Positions 42,605-54,114 are shown, numbered from the stretch's first letter. The stretch is 64,000 bases of DNA from Oryzomonas japonica (GCF_008802365.1 NZ_VZQZ01000001.1:558001-622000), one strand, 5' to 3'. The notes: generated by a model not told the origin, from the letters alone. Numbers and translations are program-made.

Positions 42605-43321
42605 TCATAGCTCCATCTTTTGATTTTGGAGCCGTTTGTAATAAAAATTCTGCCCGTACAACACGGCGATGGGGTTGTGGCCGGTGACCCGGTCCTTGAC
42701 CACCAGGGTTGTGACCGGTGCCTCCGAACGCTTGTTGAAGAGCATGTCATGGCCGACGCACAGGCCGAGGATGATGTTCATGTCGGTCTTGAGCCGGTTG
42801 CAGATCTCGGCCTGGGCAATGGGGTTGCAGGCCGGCTCAAAGGTGCCGGGTCTGACCTTGTCCCCTTCCTCCAGCCCCAGTTCCCGCTTGTCGATGCTCC
42901 CCGCCTTGCAGCAGACGCTCAGCGGTTCAAGCCCCTGGGCCTTCAGGATGGCCACGAGGCGGTCGGCTTCGTCCAGGAGGCCGATGCAGGTGGCAATGCC
43001 GATCTTCGTGTATCCCATCAGTTTGGCAAAGGCGATGGTGTCCTCCACGCGGGTCCAGCGCGGCATGATCGCATCGCTGCCCTCCGACCGCTGGTAGCAG
43101 AGCCCTTCCACACGCGCCGCCACCAGGGCGATGCGGGCCTCCTCGCTGTCCCCCCGGTATTCCTCGAACGCCTCCTTCACCACATCGTCATAGGTGCCGG
43201 ACGGGCAGTTGCCCGGTTTGGGCGGCGCAGTTGCCGGGTCGCCGCTCCAGCAGTTGGTGGTACCGCACTTTTGCCATACGGCACTGCACTTGGAACATGA
43301 GACCGGTGTTTCGTCTGACAT
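42605..43321 (-). CDS. DUF1847 (metal-binding) protein
   Basis: 238 aa. Many Cys residues: CSKCSAVWQKCGTTNCWSG near the N-terminus, CCKAG and CNP in the middle, LGLCVGHDMLF towards the end. This is the DUF1847 pattern, predicted zinc or Fe-S binding, function unknown, common in anaerobes. Cytosolic. GGGAGG precedes the ATG. The M50-like gene upstream is 42 nt away on the same strand. Confidence 0.88.
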   Translation of the reverse strand: MSDETPVSCSKCSAVWQKCGTTNCWSGDPATAPPKPGNCPSGTYDDVVKEAFEEYRGDSEEARIALVAARVEGLCYQRSEGSDAIMPRWTRVEDTIAFAKLMGYTKIGIATCIGLLDEADRLVAILKAQGLEPLSVCCKAGSIDKRELGLEEGDKVRPGTFEPACNPIAQAEICNRLKTDMNIILGLCVGHDMLFNKRSEAPVTTLVVKDRVTGHNPIAVLYGQNFYYKRLQNQKMEL

Positions 43322-43363
43322 GATAAACCTCCCGAATCAATACTGTATGGTTTCGGCAGCGGG

Positions 43364-43900
43364 TCATCCCATGAGTGCCACCAGCATGAGCGGCGGCAGT
43401 GCCACCACGCCCATGGCGAACAGGGCGTCAAGCCAGATGGCGGCTCCGGCCTGGCACAGGCGGATCAGTCCCACCGCCGGTATGAGCAGCAGTTTTCCCC
43501 GGAAGCCTACGTGGTTGCTGGTAACATCCTGCCAGAGCGCATCCCCGTCACCGCTGCTGGGAAAGGCGTGCAGGGCCATGGAAAAGCTGAGCCAGGCCCC
43601 GGCAATCACGGCAAGGTCCTTGAATTCAGCCGCCGCCGGGCTCGTGACGAGGAGGGATGTCAGCAGGCTGACCGCCAGGGCGGCCACGGTGGAGACGAAG
43701 AACGGAGCGACCGCCACCATGATATGCTGAAAAGCGTATGCAGGCTGTTCGTGGAGCACGTACCCCAAGGGGTTGCCCAGGCGCAGGTAGCAGACCTTGA
43801 CGACACGGATTCCGAGTCTGCGGCAGGCCCAAGCATGGGCGAACTCGTGGACCATCACACCCGGAAAGGTAAGCAGGGAGACGATCAGGCGGGCGGTCAT
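43364..43900 (-). CDS. M50/DUF3267-like membrane metallopeptidase
   Basis: 178 aa. The zinc-binding HEFAH motif is at residues 18-22 in MVHEFAHAWACRRLGI inside the first membrane helix, followed by three or four more hydrophobic segments. The later Asp (in SSGDGDALW) could complete the site-2-protease type catalytic site. Probably a small intramembrane protease. Substrate unknown. It may be expressed with the HDOD gene 10 nt upstream. Confidence 0.8.
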   Translation of the reverse strand: MTARLIVSLLTFPGVMVHEFAHAWACRRLGIRVVKVCYLRLGNPLGYVLHEQPAYAFQHIMVAVAPFFVSTVAALAVSLLTSLLVTSPAAAEFKDLAVIAGAWLSFSMALHAFPSSGDGDALWQDVTSNHVGFRGKLLLIPAVGLIRLCQAGAAIWLDALFAMGVVALPPLMLVALMG

Positions 43901-43910
43901 AGGGGGTGCT

Positions 43911-44813
43911 TCACGCCGTGGTCATGGTGTTGAAGAGTTGGTTCACCTCGCGGAAGACCTCCACGTACTCATCGGACAACATGAAGAAAAAGTCTCCCAG
44001 GTTATCGGGAAGGGGATGGCGCGAATGCTGCTTGAGCAGGTTCCAGGCGTATTCTTCGGATCGGTCCGGTTTGGTGGCCTGGGCCACGCTGTCCGAGATG
44101 GTGTAGGCCAGGCAGAAGAAGTCGGCCAGCGCGACGATGGCGGTCAGCAGCGGGTCCTCTATGGCCAGTTCGGAGGTGTGGTGGTGGGAAATGACATCAC
44201 TGTACACCGGCGGGAAGTTCCAGCGCTGTGCCAGGCAGAGTCCTACCTCGCTATGGGTGGTGCCGAAATACTCCAGCTCGGCGTCGTAGGTCGTGGAGCG
44301 GGTGTAGTTGATGTGGGCGAGCATCTCGCCGTATTCTTCCCTGAGGTAATGGCCGAAAAAAACCTTGCCGATGTCGTGAATGATGCCGACCATATAGGCC
44401 AACTCGGTGTCGTTGTACCCCACCATGGCGGCAATGCGGCGGGACATGGAGCCGACGCTGAAGGAATGCATCCAGAAGATGTTCATGTCGAAGGGCTGCT
44501 CCGGCGCCTTGAAGCCGTCCACGAAATAACTGGTCAGAATCATCTCGCGCACGCTCCTGAAACCGAGGTAGAGCAGGGCGCGTTTCACCGAGGTGATCTT
44601 GCTCCCCGGCATGTAGAGCGGCGAGTTCACCACCCGGATGACCCTCGCCGCCAGGACCTGGTCGGAAAGGATCAGGTCCGCGACCTCGTCCGGGTTGGAC
44701 TCGTGATCGTCCAGGAGCCTGATGACCCGTGAGACGATCACCGGGATAGTCGGCAGGTCGCTCACATCCTTGAACAGCTTGCGGGCCTTGATCATCATTG
44801 CTGCTTTGTCCAA
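43911..44813 (-). CDS. HDOD-domain protein
   Basis: 300 aa from the chosen TTG. The HDOD core is seen in LPTIPVIVSRVIRLLDDHESNPDEVADLI-type sequence near the N-terminus, RALLYLGFRSVREMI and the HDIGKVFFGHY segment, keeping His-Asp. HDOD proteins of this length usually act in signalling without phosphodiesterase activity. The TTG at 44813 has AAAGGAA at 6 nt; an ATG at 44870 and one at 44798 lack a well-placed ribosome site, so the start remains open. Confidence 0.85.
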   Translation of the reverse strand: MDKAAMMIKARKLFKDVSDLPTIPVIVSRVIRLLDDHESNPDEVADLILSDQVLAARVIRVVNSPLYMPGSKITSVKRALLYLGFRSVREMILTSYFVDGFKAPEQPFDMNIFWMHSFSVGSMSRRIAAMVGYNDTELAYMVGIIHDIGKVFFGHYLREEYGEMLAHINYTRSTTYDAELEYFGTTHSEVGLCLAQRWNFPPVYSDVISHHHTSELAIEDPLLTAIVALADFFCLAYTISDSVAQATKPDRSEEYAWNLLKQHSRHPLPDNLGDFFFMLSDEYVEVFREVNQLFNTMTTA

Positions 44814-45024
44814 GAGTCGTTCCTTTCGGTCTGCCGGTTGTGGGATGCCCTGAATCCGTGACGCCTCCATGCCGCCGGTCCGGAAGACCTCTGCCTTTGC
44901 GTTTGCAAAGTTTGCGACAATCAGGCGGAGGACCAGCCTGGTGAGTGGGCTGTTACGGCACGGCGGCGTGCGGGCCCCGGCTCTTCCGGACGCTGCGGCA
45001 TTCCAGCATCACGGATTCAGAACA

Positions 45025-47121
<2,097 letters not shown>

Positions 47122-47160
47122 TCAGCAATTTCAACGCCGCAGGCAAGAACCGGACGATTC

Positions 47161-47958
47161 ATGGAACAACAACAGCTTGCGGGCATCAGTCGATGGTTCG
47201 ACGACTATACCCGCACCTTTCTCGATACCGACCCGGAAGGGCTTGTAAATATTCAGCTCAAGATCGAACACACCCGCAAGGTATGTGCGGTCAGCGACAT
47301 CCTGGCGACTGGCGAAAGGCTTTCGGCAAACGAGGCCCGCATTGCAGGGGCCATCGCCCTGCTGCACGACGTGGGCCGTTTTCCCCAGTACCGGCGCTGG
47401 CGCACCTTTCGCGACAGCCAGTCCGACAACCATGCCCGGCTCTCGGTGGAGGTCCTGCGGGAACACCACCTGCTGGACGGCCTTGATCCCGCCGAGCGCC
47501 TGCTGATCGAGGAGGCGGTGCGTTTTCACAACCTCCTGGAACTGCCCCAACGGGTCAGTTCGCCGACCCGGCTGTTCATGCGACTGATCCGGGATGCGGA
47601 CAAGCTGGATATCTGGCGCGTATTTCTCGAACTCTTCACGCTGCCGGAAGAGCGGCGGGCCTCCGCCGCCACCCTGGATTTACCCGATCTGCCGGGGTGC
47701 ACGCCCGCCTGCCGGGACGCCTTTCTGGCCCACCAGGTCGTCAGACTGGACCTGTGCCGGGTCCTCAACGACTTCAAACTCTTGCAGATTTCCTGGGCAC
47801 TGGACCTTGGTTTTGCCTCGTCCTATCGCCTGCTGCTGGAGCGCGACTATATCACTCGCCTGGCAGGCACCATCAATGGTAAACTGGATATCGGGGCAGC
47901 CATCGAATATATTGGGCAGGAGGCCGCCCGGCGGGTGGAAAATTTTCAAACCCAGTGA
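47161..47958 (+). CDS. HD-domain phosphohydrolase
   Basis: 265 aa. HD motif: His in KIEHTRKV, HD in ALLHDVGRFPQYRRWRTF, and Asp in LIRDADKLD, matching metal-dependent HD phosphohydrolases. The substrate (nucleotide or cyclic nucleotide) is not indicated. No membrane or sensory domain. The pdhA coding region begins 17 nt downstream, so the HD gene may be in the pdh transcript. Confidence 0.88.
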   Translation: MEQQQLAGISRWFDDYTRTFLDTDPEGLVNIQLKIEHTRKVCAVSDILATGERLSANEARIAGAIALLHDVGRFPQYRRWRTFRDSQSDNHARLSVEVLREHHLLDGLDPAERLLIEEAVRFHNLLELPQRVSSPTRLFMRLIRDADKLDIWRVFLELFTLPEERRASAATLDLPDLPGCTPACRDAFLAHQVVRLDLCRVLNDFKLLQISWALDLGFASSYRLLLERDYITRLAGTINGKLDIGAAIEYIGQEAARRVENFQTQ

Positions 47959-47975
47959 CCAACGCGGAGGCGATG

Positions 47976-48953
47976 ATGGAAACCAAACTACGCATGGTTT
48001 TGCCGGATCAGGAGTTGCTGAGGCTCTACGAGCAGATGTTTCTTTCGCGGGAATTCGAGGAACATTGCGCCGAACAGTATACCAAGGGCAATATCACCGG
48101 TTTCCTGCACCTGTACAGCGGCCAGGAGGCCGTGGCGGTCGGGGCGACGGCCGGCCTGCACAAAGAGGACTATATCCTCTCGGCCTACCGTGAGCACGCC
48201 CAGGCCATCGTACGGGGCGCCGACCCGAAGCGGGTCATGGCCGAACTGTTCGGCAAGGCCACCGGCCTCTGCAAGGGGAAGGGGGGCTCCATGCACCTCT
48301 TCGATCCCTCCCTGAATTTCATGGGAGGCTATGCCATCGTCGGCGGCCAGTTCCCCATCTCGGTCGGGCTGGCCTTCAGCGCCAAGTACCGGAACGAGGA
48401 CCGCATCACCGCCTGCTTCTTCGGCGACGGCGCGGTCAACCAGGGGACCTTCCACGAATCCCTCAACTGGGCCCAGTTGTGGGAGTTGCCGGTACTCTTC
48501 ATCTGCGAGAACAACTTCTACGGGATCGGCACCGAGGTGCACCGCTCCTCGGCCCTGGCCTCCATCCACCGCCGCACCTGCGGCTATGACATCCCCTCCG
48601 AAAAGGTCGACGGCATGGACGTGATAGCGGTCTACAAGGCGGTGAAGTACGCCGCCGAGAAGGTGCGGGAAACCGGTCGGCCTTACTTCATCGAGGCGAC
48701 CACCTACCGTTTCCGGGGGCATTCCATGTCCGATCCGGGGAAATACCGTTCGGCGGCCGAACATGAACTATGGAAATCCCGCGATCCCCTGCCCAGCTTT
48801 GCCAAGCGCTTGCTGGAGGAGGGGATCGCCACCCGCCAGACCCTGGACGCCGTCGAGGCGCGCTGCAAGGCAAAGGTGGAGGAAGCGGTCACCTTTGCCG
48901 AAGAGTCGCCCTGGCCGGAGGATAGCGAGGTTTACAGCGACATTTATGTCTGA
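47976..48953 (+). CDS. pdhA: pyruvate dehydrogenase E1 component, alpha subunit
   Basis: 325 aa. The thiamine-diphosphate motif GDGAVNQGTFHESLNWA...ENN is present (GDG with Asn). HLYSGQEAVAVG and FRGHSMSDP are the usual E1-alpha blocks (phosphorylation-loop type sequence RFRGHS). Forms an alpha2beta2 E1 with PdhB and oxidatively decarboxylates pyruvate. Start ATG 47976 follows GCGGAGG; ATG 47973 and GTG 47955 are alternatives. The beta gene begins 322 nt later, the gap being occupied by a small cassette. Confidence 0.93.
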   Translation: METKLRMVLPDQELLRLYEQMFLSREFEEHCAEQYTKGNITGFLHLYSGQEAVAVGATAGLHKEDYILSAYREHAQAIVRGADPKRVMAELFGKATGLCKGKGGSMHLFDPSLNFMGGYAIVGGQFPISVGLAFSAKYRNEDRITACFFGDGAVNQGTFHESLNWAQLWELPVLFICENNFYGIGTEVHRSSALASIHRRTCGYDIPSEKVDGMDVIAVYKAVKYAAEKVRETGRPYFIEATTYRFRGHSMSDPGKYRSAAEHELWKSRDPLPSFAKRLLEEGIATRQTLDAVEARCKAKVEEAVTFAEESPWPEDSEVYSDIYV

Positions 48954-48972
48954 TTTTTAAACTTAGACGTCC

Positions 48973-49012
48973 GCCACAGAGACACGGAGACACAGAGGTT
49001 CACAGAGAAAAA
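48973..49012 (+). repeat. left inverted-repeat arm of the pdh cassette
   Basis: 40 nt, GCCACAGAGACACGG...CAGAGAAAAA. Internally it is also a tandem-like CACAGAG/CACGGAG repeat. Confidence 0.9.
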
Positions 49013-49023
49013 CAGGGAAAACG

Positions 49024-49209
49024 ATGAAAAAAGATCCGATGGAACGTCCCGACTTTTGGCCAGAAGCTACAGGTCCCTGTCCTAACTGTGGTTTTGAGGT
49101 GGTCGTTGCAAGAAGATCCCGGAAAACTCATGAACTCTATTTTGGTTGTGCGCGGCCTAAACAAGGTCCTAAATCAGGATGTAATTTCAAGGGATGCCGC
49201 AGTCACTAA
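49024..49209 (+). CDS. small zinc-ribbon protein (topoisomerase-type zinc finger)
   Basis: 61 aa. CPNCGFEVVVARR with a distal FGCARPK and GCNFKGC pattern is similar to the C4 zinc fingers at the C-terminus of topoisomerase I; four or more Cys could bind one zinc. Its codon use is more AT-rich than the pdh genes on both sides. AGGGAAAACG precedes the ATG. It lies wholly within the inverted repeats. May bind nucleic acid; real function unknown. Confidence 0.7.
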   Translation: MKKDPMERPDFWPEATGPCPNCGFEVVVARRSRKTHELYFGCARPKQGPKSGCNFKGCRSH

Positions 49210-49210
49210 C

Positions 49211-49250
49211 CTTTTCTCTGTGTACCTCTGTGTCTCCGTGTCTCTGTGGC
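49211..49250 (-). repeat. right inverted-repeat arm of the pdh cassette
   Basis: Reverse complement of the left arm with two differences; ends just before AGATG and 25 nt upstream of pdhB. Confidence 0.9.
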
Positions 49251-49275
49251 AGATGTATAGCTTTTGGAGGTTTTT

Positions 49276-50262
49276 ATGGCGGAAATGACCTATCGTGATG
49301 CAATCAACCTGGCTCTCAAGGAAGAGATGCGCCGCGACCCGTCCGTGGTGGTCCTGGGCGAGGATGTGGCGCTCTACGAGGGTTCCTTCAAGGTGACCCG
49401 CGGGCTTTTGTCCGAATTCGGCGAGGAGCGGGTCAAAGATACGCCCATCTCGGAGAATACCATCATCGGTGTGGCCGTGGGGGCCGCCATGGGGGGCTTG
49501 CGCCCGGTGGCCGAGCTGATGACGGTCAACTTCGCCCTCCTGGCCATGGATCAAATCGTCAACCACATGGCCAAGATCCATTACATGTTCGGCGGTCAGG
49601 CAACGGTGCCCATGACGATCCGCATGCCGGGCGGAGGGGGGAGCCAACTGGGCGCCCAGCATTCCCAGAGCCTGGAGACCTTTTTCATGCACTGCCCCGG
49701 GATGCGGGTGCTCTATCCCGCCACGCCGGCCGATGCCAAGGGGCTTCTGAAGAGCGCTATCCGGGACAACAACCCGGTCATCTTCCTGGAACACGAGTTG
49801 CTCTACAACAGCAAGGGGGAGGTGCCGGAAGATTCCGAGTTTCTGGTCCCCATCGGCAAGGCCGCCGTCAAGCGGCCGGGGGAACAGGTCACCATCGTGG
49901 CCTATGCCCGCATGACCGTGCTGGCCCTGCAGGCGGCCGAGGAGTTGGCCAAGGAAGGGATTTCCTGCGAGGTGGTGGACCTGCGCAGCCTGGCGCCTCT
50001 GGACGACGATACCATCATGGCCTCGGTGAAAAAGACCGGCCGGGCGGTGGTGGTGGAGGAGTGCTGGCGCACCTGCGGCCTGGGGGCCGAGATCGCCAGC
50101 CGGATCTTCGAGAACTGTTTCGATCTCCTGCAGGCGCCGGTCAGGCGCGTTTCGGGACTGGACGTACCCATGCCCTACTCGCGCAAGATCGAGAAACTCT
50201 GCATCCCCCAGGCGGAAACCATCGTCCAGGCCGTGAAGGACGTCGTGAACGGCCATTATTGA
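49276..50262 (+). CDS. pdhB: pyruvate dehydrogenase E1 component, beta subunit
   Basis: 328 aa. Transketolase-like pyrimidine domain (REEMRRDPSVVVLGEDV-type region, residues 10-35; Glu for TPP activation in VLGEDVALYEG), and the C-terminal domain (GEQVTIVAYARMT, VVDLRSLAPLDDDTI, VVVEECWRTCGLG). Complete. TTGGAGG precedes ATG 49276; an in-frame ATG four codons earlier lacks a site. Confidence 0.95.
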   Translation: MAEMTYRDAINLALKEEMRRDPSVVVLGEDVALYEGSFKVTRGLLSEFGEERVKDTPISENTIIGVAVGAAMGGLRPVAELMTVNFALLAMDQIVNHMAKIHYMFGGQATVPMTIRMPGGGGSQLGAQHSQSLETFFMHCPGMRVLYPATPADAKGLLKSAIRDNNPVIFLEHELLYNSKGEVPEDSEFLVPIGKAAVKRPGEQVTIVAYARMTVLALQAAEELAKEGISCEVVDLRSLAPLDDDTIMASVKKTGRAVVVEECWRTCGLGAEIASRIFENCFDLLQAPVRRVSGLDVPMPYSRKIEKLCIPQAETIVQAVKDVVNGHY

Positions 50263-50308
50263 AGGTAGCACTCTCCCACTCAACTGGGAAACAAGGGGAC
50301 AATGCACT

Positions 50309-51592
50309 ATGGCAACTGAAATCACCATGCCCAAACTGTCGGATACCATGACCGAGGGGAGTTTTATCGGTTGGCGCAAGAAGGTGGGCGAGCGGGTCGA
50401 GCGCGGTGAGGTGATCGCCGAGGTGGAAACCGACAAGGCGGTCATGGAACTGGAGGCGTTTGCCTCGGGTGTCCTGCTCAAAACCATGGCTAACGAGGGC
50501 GAAAATGTCCCGGTCGGCACGGTGCTCGGGTTGATCGGCGAACTGGGTGAACTGGCGGCCGAGACGGAAGCGCCTTCCCCGACGGCCGCGGCAGTTGTTG
50601 CACCTGCCCCCGCGAATCAGCCGGTCCCACCGCCCCAGGATACCGCACTCCCGCCGCAGCCCGCGGCGCCGGCCTCCCCCGCGCCGACGGGCCACGACAA
50701 GGACGATCACGACAAGGCGTCGCCCCTGGTGCGCCGCATGGCGCGGGAGATGGGCCTCGATCTCTCCCTGGTGCACGGCAGTGGCCCCGAGGGAAGAATC
50801 CTTCAGGAAGATCTGGCGGCACCGGCGGCACAACTGGCACAAGCCCCTAAACCGCAGGCAGCCCCTATTCCGGCCACTGATTCGGCTTCTGTTCCCCCCG
50901 GCCCGCCGGAGGCCGCCTCGCCTGCCGGCCTGCCGGCTTCGAGCGCCATGCGCCAGGCCATCGCCGCCACGGTCAGCCGCTCCTGGCGGGAGATTCCCTA
51001 TTTCACCGCTACGGTGGAGGTGGGGATGGAGGCCTGCCGCGAGGTGGTGAGCGAGCTGAAGGGGAGCGACGGTCAGGTCGGCTACCATGCCCTGCTGCTC
51101 AAGGCCTGCGGCGTTGCCCTGCAAGGTTTTCCGCGGCTCTCGGCCGGTAGTGCCGACGGGCCGGTCAACATCAGCTTTGCCGTGGCGTTGCCCGATGGCC
51201 TTTTGATGCCGGTAGTCAGGGATTGCTCGCGCCTGGGGGCTGCGGAGATCGAGCGCGAGGCCGCCCGCCTGGCGGACAAGGCCAGAAGCGGACGGCTCAC
51301 CTCCGAAGAGATGTCGGGTGGCGGCTTTTCCCTCTCCAATCTGGGCATGTACGGTGTGGACGAATTCGATGCCCTGATCGTGCCGGGGCAGGTCGCCATC
51401 CTGGCGGTGGGCGCAGTGACCGAGCGGGCCGTGGTCAGAAACGGTCAGCTTTGTGTGGCCCCCACCATGCGGGTCACCCTGTCGAGCGACCACCGCGTGG
51501 TGGACGGCGCCTATGCCGCCAGGTTCCTGGCCGAATTGCGCCATGTTCTGGAACACCCGGTTTTGTTGCTGGCCGCCCATGGTTCGCCGTGA
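50309..51592 (+). CDS. pdhC: pyruvate dehydrogenase E2 (dihydrolipoamide acetyltransferase)
   Basis: 427 aa. One lipoyl domain 1-78 with the lipoylated Lys in ETDKAVME; a Pro/Ala-rich linker; peripheral subunit-binding domain (SPLVRRMAREMGLDLSLV, GSGPEGRILQEDL) about 134-170; catalytic domain with the active-site motif SSDHRVVDGAYAARFL. Assembles the PDH core. An E3 (lpd) gene is not found next to it, so E3 must come from another locus. Confidence 0.95.
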   Translation: MATEITMPKLSDTMTEGSFIGWRKKVGERVERGEVIAEVETDKAVMELEAFASGVLLKTMANEGENVPVGTVLGLIGELGELAAETEAPSPTAAAVVAPAPANQPVPPPQDTALPPQPAAPASPAPTGHDKDDHDKASPLVRRMAREMGLDLSLVHGSGPEGRILQEDLAAPAAQLAQAPKPQAAPIPATDSASVPPGPPEAASPAGLPASSAMRQAIAATVSRSWREIPYFTATVEVGMEACREVVSELKGSDGQVGYHALLLKACGVALQGFPRLSAGSADGPVNISFAVALPDGLLMPVVRDCSRLGAAEIEREAARLADKARSGRLTSEEMSGGGFSLSNLGMYGVDEFDALIVPGQVAILAVGAVTERAVVRNGQLCVAPTMRVTLSSDHRVVDGAYAARFLAELRHVLEHPVLLLAAHGSP

Positions 51593-51646
51593 CATAACCG
51601 CCGGCTATGGAGCATGATTCCCATTTCCCTTGTGCAGGAGACCCCC

Positions 51647-54064
51647 ATGTCATCCACCAAACTGCTCATACCTGCTGAAAAGCTCCGTTGGACGTGCGAC
51701 CCCCATACCTTCGATTTCGAGACCACCGAAGATCTTCCCGACCTGGAAGACGCCATCGGCCAGGAGCGAGCCCTGCGCTCGATCGAGTTTGGGCTCGGTA
51801 TGCAGGGCACCGGCTTCAATCTCTACATCTCAGGCGAGACCGGCACCGGCAGGGCCTCGACCATTCGCAACATCCTCAGGAAACGGACCGCAAGCGAGCC
51901 CCAACCCTGCGACTGGCTGTATGTCCATAATTTCAAGGACCACGATGCGGCGGTATCCCTGTCGCTGCCGGCCGGCATGGGCAGCGAACTGGCCGCGGAC
52001 ATGAAGGAGTTGATCGAGGCCTTCAAGGAGGATATCCCCAAGGCATTGGAAAGCAGGGAGTACGAGAACCGTCGCACCGAGATTCTGGAAACCTATCAGG
52101 CCACCAATAGCGAACTGTTTCAGGTGCTTGAAAAGGAGTGCGGGAAGCGCGGTTTCACCCTGCAGCGAACGGTCTCCGGGCTGGTGGTCGTCCCCCAGAA
52201 GGAGGGGCGCAACTACACCCAGGAGGAGTATGAGGGGCTGCCCCAGAAAAAGCGCGAAAAGCTGGAAAAGGACGGCAAGGAACTGACGGAACGGTTGAAC
52301 GAGGTGCTGCGTCAGGTACGGGAAAGCGAAAAGGCGACCAAGGACGCGCTCTCCCAGGCCGACCGCGAATTGGGCATGTCGTGCCTGGGGCATCGTCTCG
52401 ACCCGCTGCGCCAGAAGTATGGCGAGTTTCCCAAGGTGTTGGCCTATCTTGAGGCGGTACAGGAGGATATTCTCAATAATCTTGAGGATTTCAAGCCCCA
52501 GACGCCCCAGTCCCAGATCCCGGGGTTGAAGATGCCGCACCAGGAGCCGACCTTTGAACGCTACGAGGTCAACGTGCTGGTGGACAATCGGGAGGCCAAG
52601 GGCGCGCCGGTTATCTTCGAGTCGAATCCCACCTACAACAATCTCTTTGGCCGTATCGAGCACGTCATGCAGTACGGCGGGGTGGCGGTGACCGATTTCA
52701 CCATGATCAGGTCCGGGGCGCTCCACCGGGCCAATGGCGGCTATCTGGTGATCGACGCCCGTGAGGTGCTGATCAACCCCTTTGTGTGGGACTCGCTCAA
52801 ACGCTGCATCCGGACCGGCGAGATCAGGATCGAGGACGTGCTGGAACAGTACCGCTTCATGACCATGGTATCCCTGAAACCGGAGCCGGTGCCGCTCCAG
52901 ACCAAGATCATCCTGGTCGGTACCCCTTGGATCTACTACCTGCTGTTCCACCTGGACCCGGATTACCGCAAATTCTTCAAGGTCAAGGCCGAGTTCGACA
53001 GCCGGGTCGCCCGCACGCCGGAGATCATGCGGGATTATGCCCTGTTCGTGGCCACCCACTGCCGGTGCGAAAAACTGCTGCATTTCGACCGGAGCGGCGT
53101 CGCCCGCCTGCTGGAGTACACCGCCCGCATGGTAGAAGACCAGGAAAAACTCTCCTCCCAGTTCATGGAAATCGCCGATTTTATCCGTGAGGCTGCTTTC
53201 TGGGCTCAGAAAGACGGCCATGCCATCGTGAACAGCGCCGATGTGCAGCGCGCCGCCGATGAAAAGCTCTACCGGGTGAACCGCATCGAAGAACGCCTGC
53301 AGGAGCTGTACGACGACGGCACCATCATGGTGGATACAGACGGGGAGGTGGCCGGCCAGATCAATGGCCTGTCGGTGATGTCCCTCGGCGACCACACCTT
53401 TGGCCGTCCCTCGCGCATCACCGCCCGGGTCTACACCGGGCAGGCCGGCATGGTCAACGTGGAGCGGGAGGTCAAGCTCTCCGGCCCGATCCACGACAAG
53501 GGGGTCCTGATCCTGACCGGGTATCTGGGAGGAACCTTTGCCGCCAAGTATCCCTTGTCCCTCTCCGCTTCCATCTGTTTCGAACAGTCCTACGACGGCG
53601 TCGAGGGGGACAGCGCCTCCTCCACCGAGTTGTACGCCCTGCTGTCCGCCTTGTCCGATGTGCCCATCAAGCAGGGAATAGCGGTGACCGGCAGCGTCAA
53701 CCAGCGGGGTGTCATCCAGCCCATCGGCGGGGCCAACTACAAGATCGAGGGCTTCTTTGCGGTCTGCAAGTCCAAAGGGCTGACCGGGCGGCAGGGGGTC
53801 CTGATCCCCAAGGCCAATGAACGGAACCTGATGTTGCATGATGACGTGGTGGCCGCCGTTGCAGCGGGCCAATTCCACATCTGGAGCGTGGAGACCATCG
53901 AACAGGGGATCGAGATCCTGACCGGCATGCCCGCCGGAGCGCGGGCCAAGAACGGCGCCTTTCCCAAAGGGACGCTGTACCATCTGGTGGATGCCCGTCT
54001 GCGGCGCATGGCGGAGCTGTTGCAAAAACAGGAAGAAAAGGGTAAAAGAAAACCAAGAAAATGA
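51647..54064 (+). CDS. Lon-like ATP-dependent protease (AAA_32/LonB type)
   Basis: 805 aa. Walker A GETGTGRAS near residue 60 in an AAA-like domain, a long coiled-coil insertion (about 170-270), then a second AAA part (AVTDFTMIRSGALHRANGGYLVIDA) and a C-terminal Lon protease domain with catalytic Ser in EGDSASSTELYALLSAL and Lys in GGANYKIEGFF. This is the Lon-related family with no membrane helices, not the classical LonA. Function is probably quality control. CAGGAG precedes ATG 51647. Confidence 0.9.
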   Translation: MSSTKLLIPAEKLRWTCDPHTFDFETTEDLPDLEDAIGQERALRSIEFGLGMQGTGFNLYISGETGTGRASTIRNILRKRTASEPQPCDWLYVHNFKDHDAAVSLSLPAGMGSELAADMKELIEAFKEDIPKALESREYENRRTEILETYQATNSELFQVLEKECGKRGFTLQRTVSGLVVVPQKEGRNYTQEEYEGLPQKKREKLEKDGKELTERLNEVLRQVRESEKATKDALSQADRELGMSCLGHRLDPLRQKYGEFPKVLAYLEAVQEDILNNLEDFKPQTPQSQIPGLKMPHQEPTFERYEVNVLVDNREAKGAPVIFESNPTYNNLFGRIEHVMQYGGVAVTDFTMIRSGALHRANGGYLVIDAREVLINPFVWDSLKRCIRTGEIRIEDVLEQYRFMTMVSLKPEPVPLQTKIILVGTPWIYYLLFHLDPDYRKFFKVKAEFDSRVARTPEIMRDYALFVATHCRCEKLLHFDRSGVARLLEYTARMVEDQEKLSSQFMEIADFIREAAFWAQKDGHAIVNSADVQRAADEKLYRVNRIEERLQELYDDGTIMVDTDGEVAGQINGLSVMSLGDHTFGRPSRITARVYTGQAGMVNVEREVKLSGPIHDKGVLILTGYLGGTFAAKYPLSLSASICFEQSYDGVEGDSASSTELYALLSALSDVPIKQGIAVTGSVNQRGVIQPIGGANYKIEGFFAVCKSKGLTGRQGVLIPKANERNLMLHDDVVAAVAAGQFHIWSVETIEQGIEILTGMPAGARAKNGAFPKGTLYHLVDARLRRMAELLQKQEEKGKRKPRK

Positions 54065-54114
54065 GTCGGGTTGACTGACCTGCGATTTAAGACGGTCAAA
54101 GAGGGGTATTGGGT

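Larger units (their letters stand above)
48973..49250. mobile_element. zinc-ribbon gene cassette between 40-bp inverted repeats
   Basis: Left arm 48973-49012 and right arm 49211-49250 are inverted copies with 38 of 40 matching positions (core CCACAGAGACACGGAGACAC). They tightly enclose a 61-aa ORF and sit between pdhA and pdhB, which are normally contiguous. No transposase. The repeat type (cacagagacac...) is, to my knowledge, dispersed in many bacterial genomes around small ORFs. Probably a non-autonomous cassette. Confidence 0.75.

Noticed and set aside
48961-49260. CRISPR-like array suggested by CACAGAG repeats
   Set aside because: Only two arms, inverted, with a coding region between them; no regular spacers and no cas genes.
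50309-51592. 2-oxoglutarate or branched-chain complex E2 instead of PDH
   Set aside because: Single lipoyl domain and neighbouring E1 alpha/beta genes leave acetoin or branched-chain complexes possible, but the order and motifs fit PDH best; retained as pdhC.
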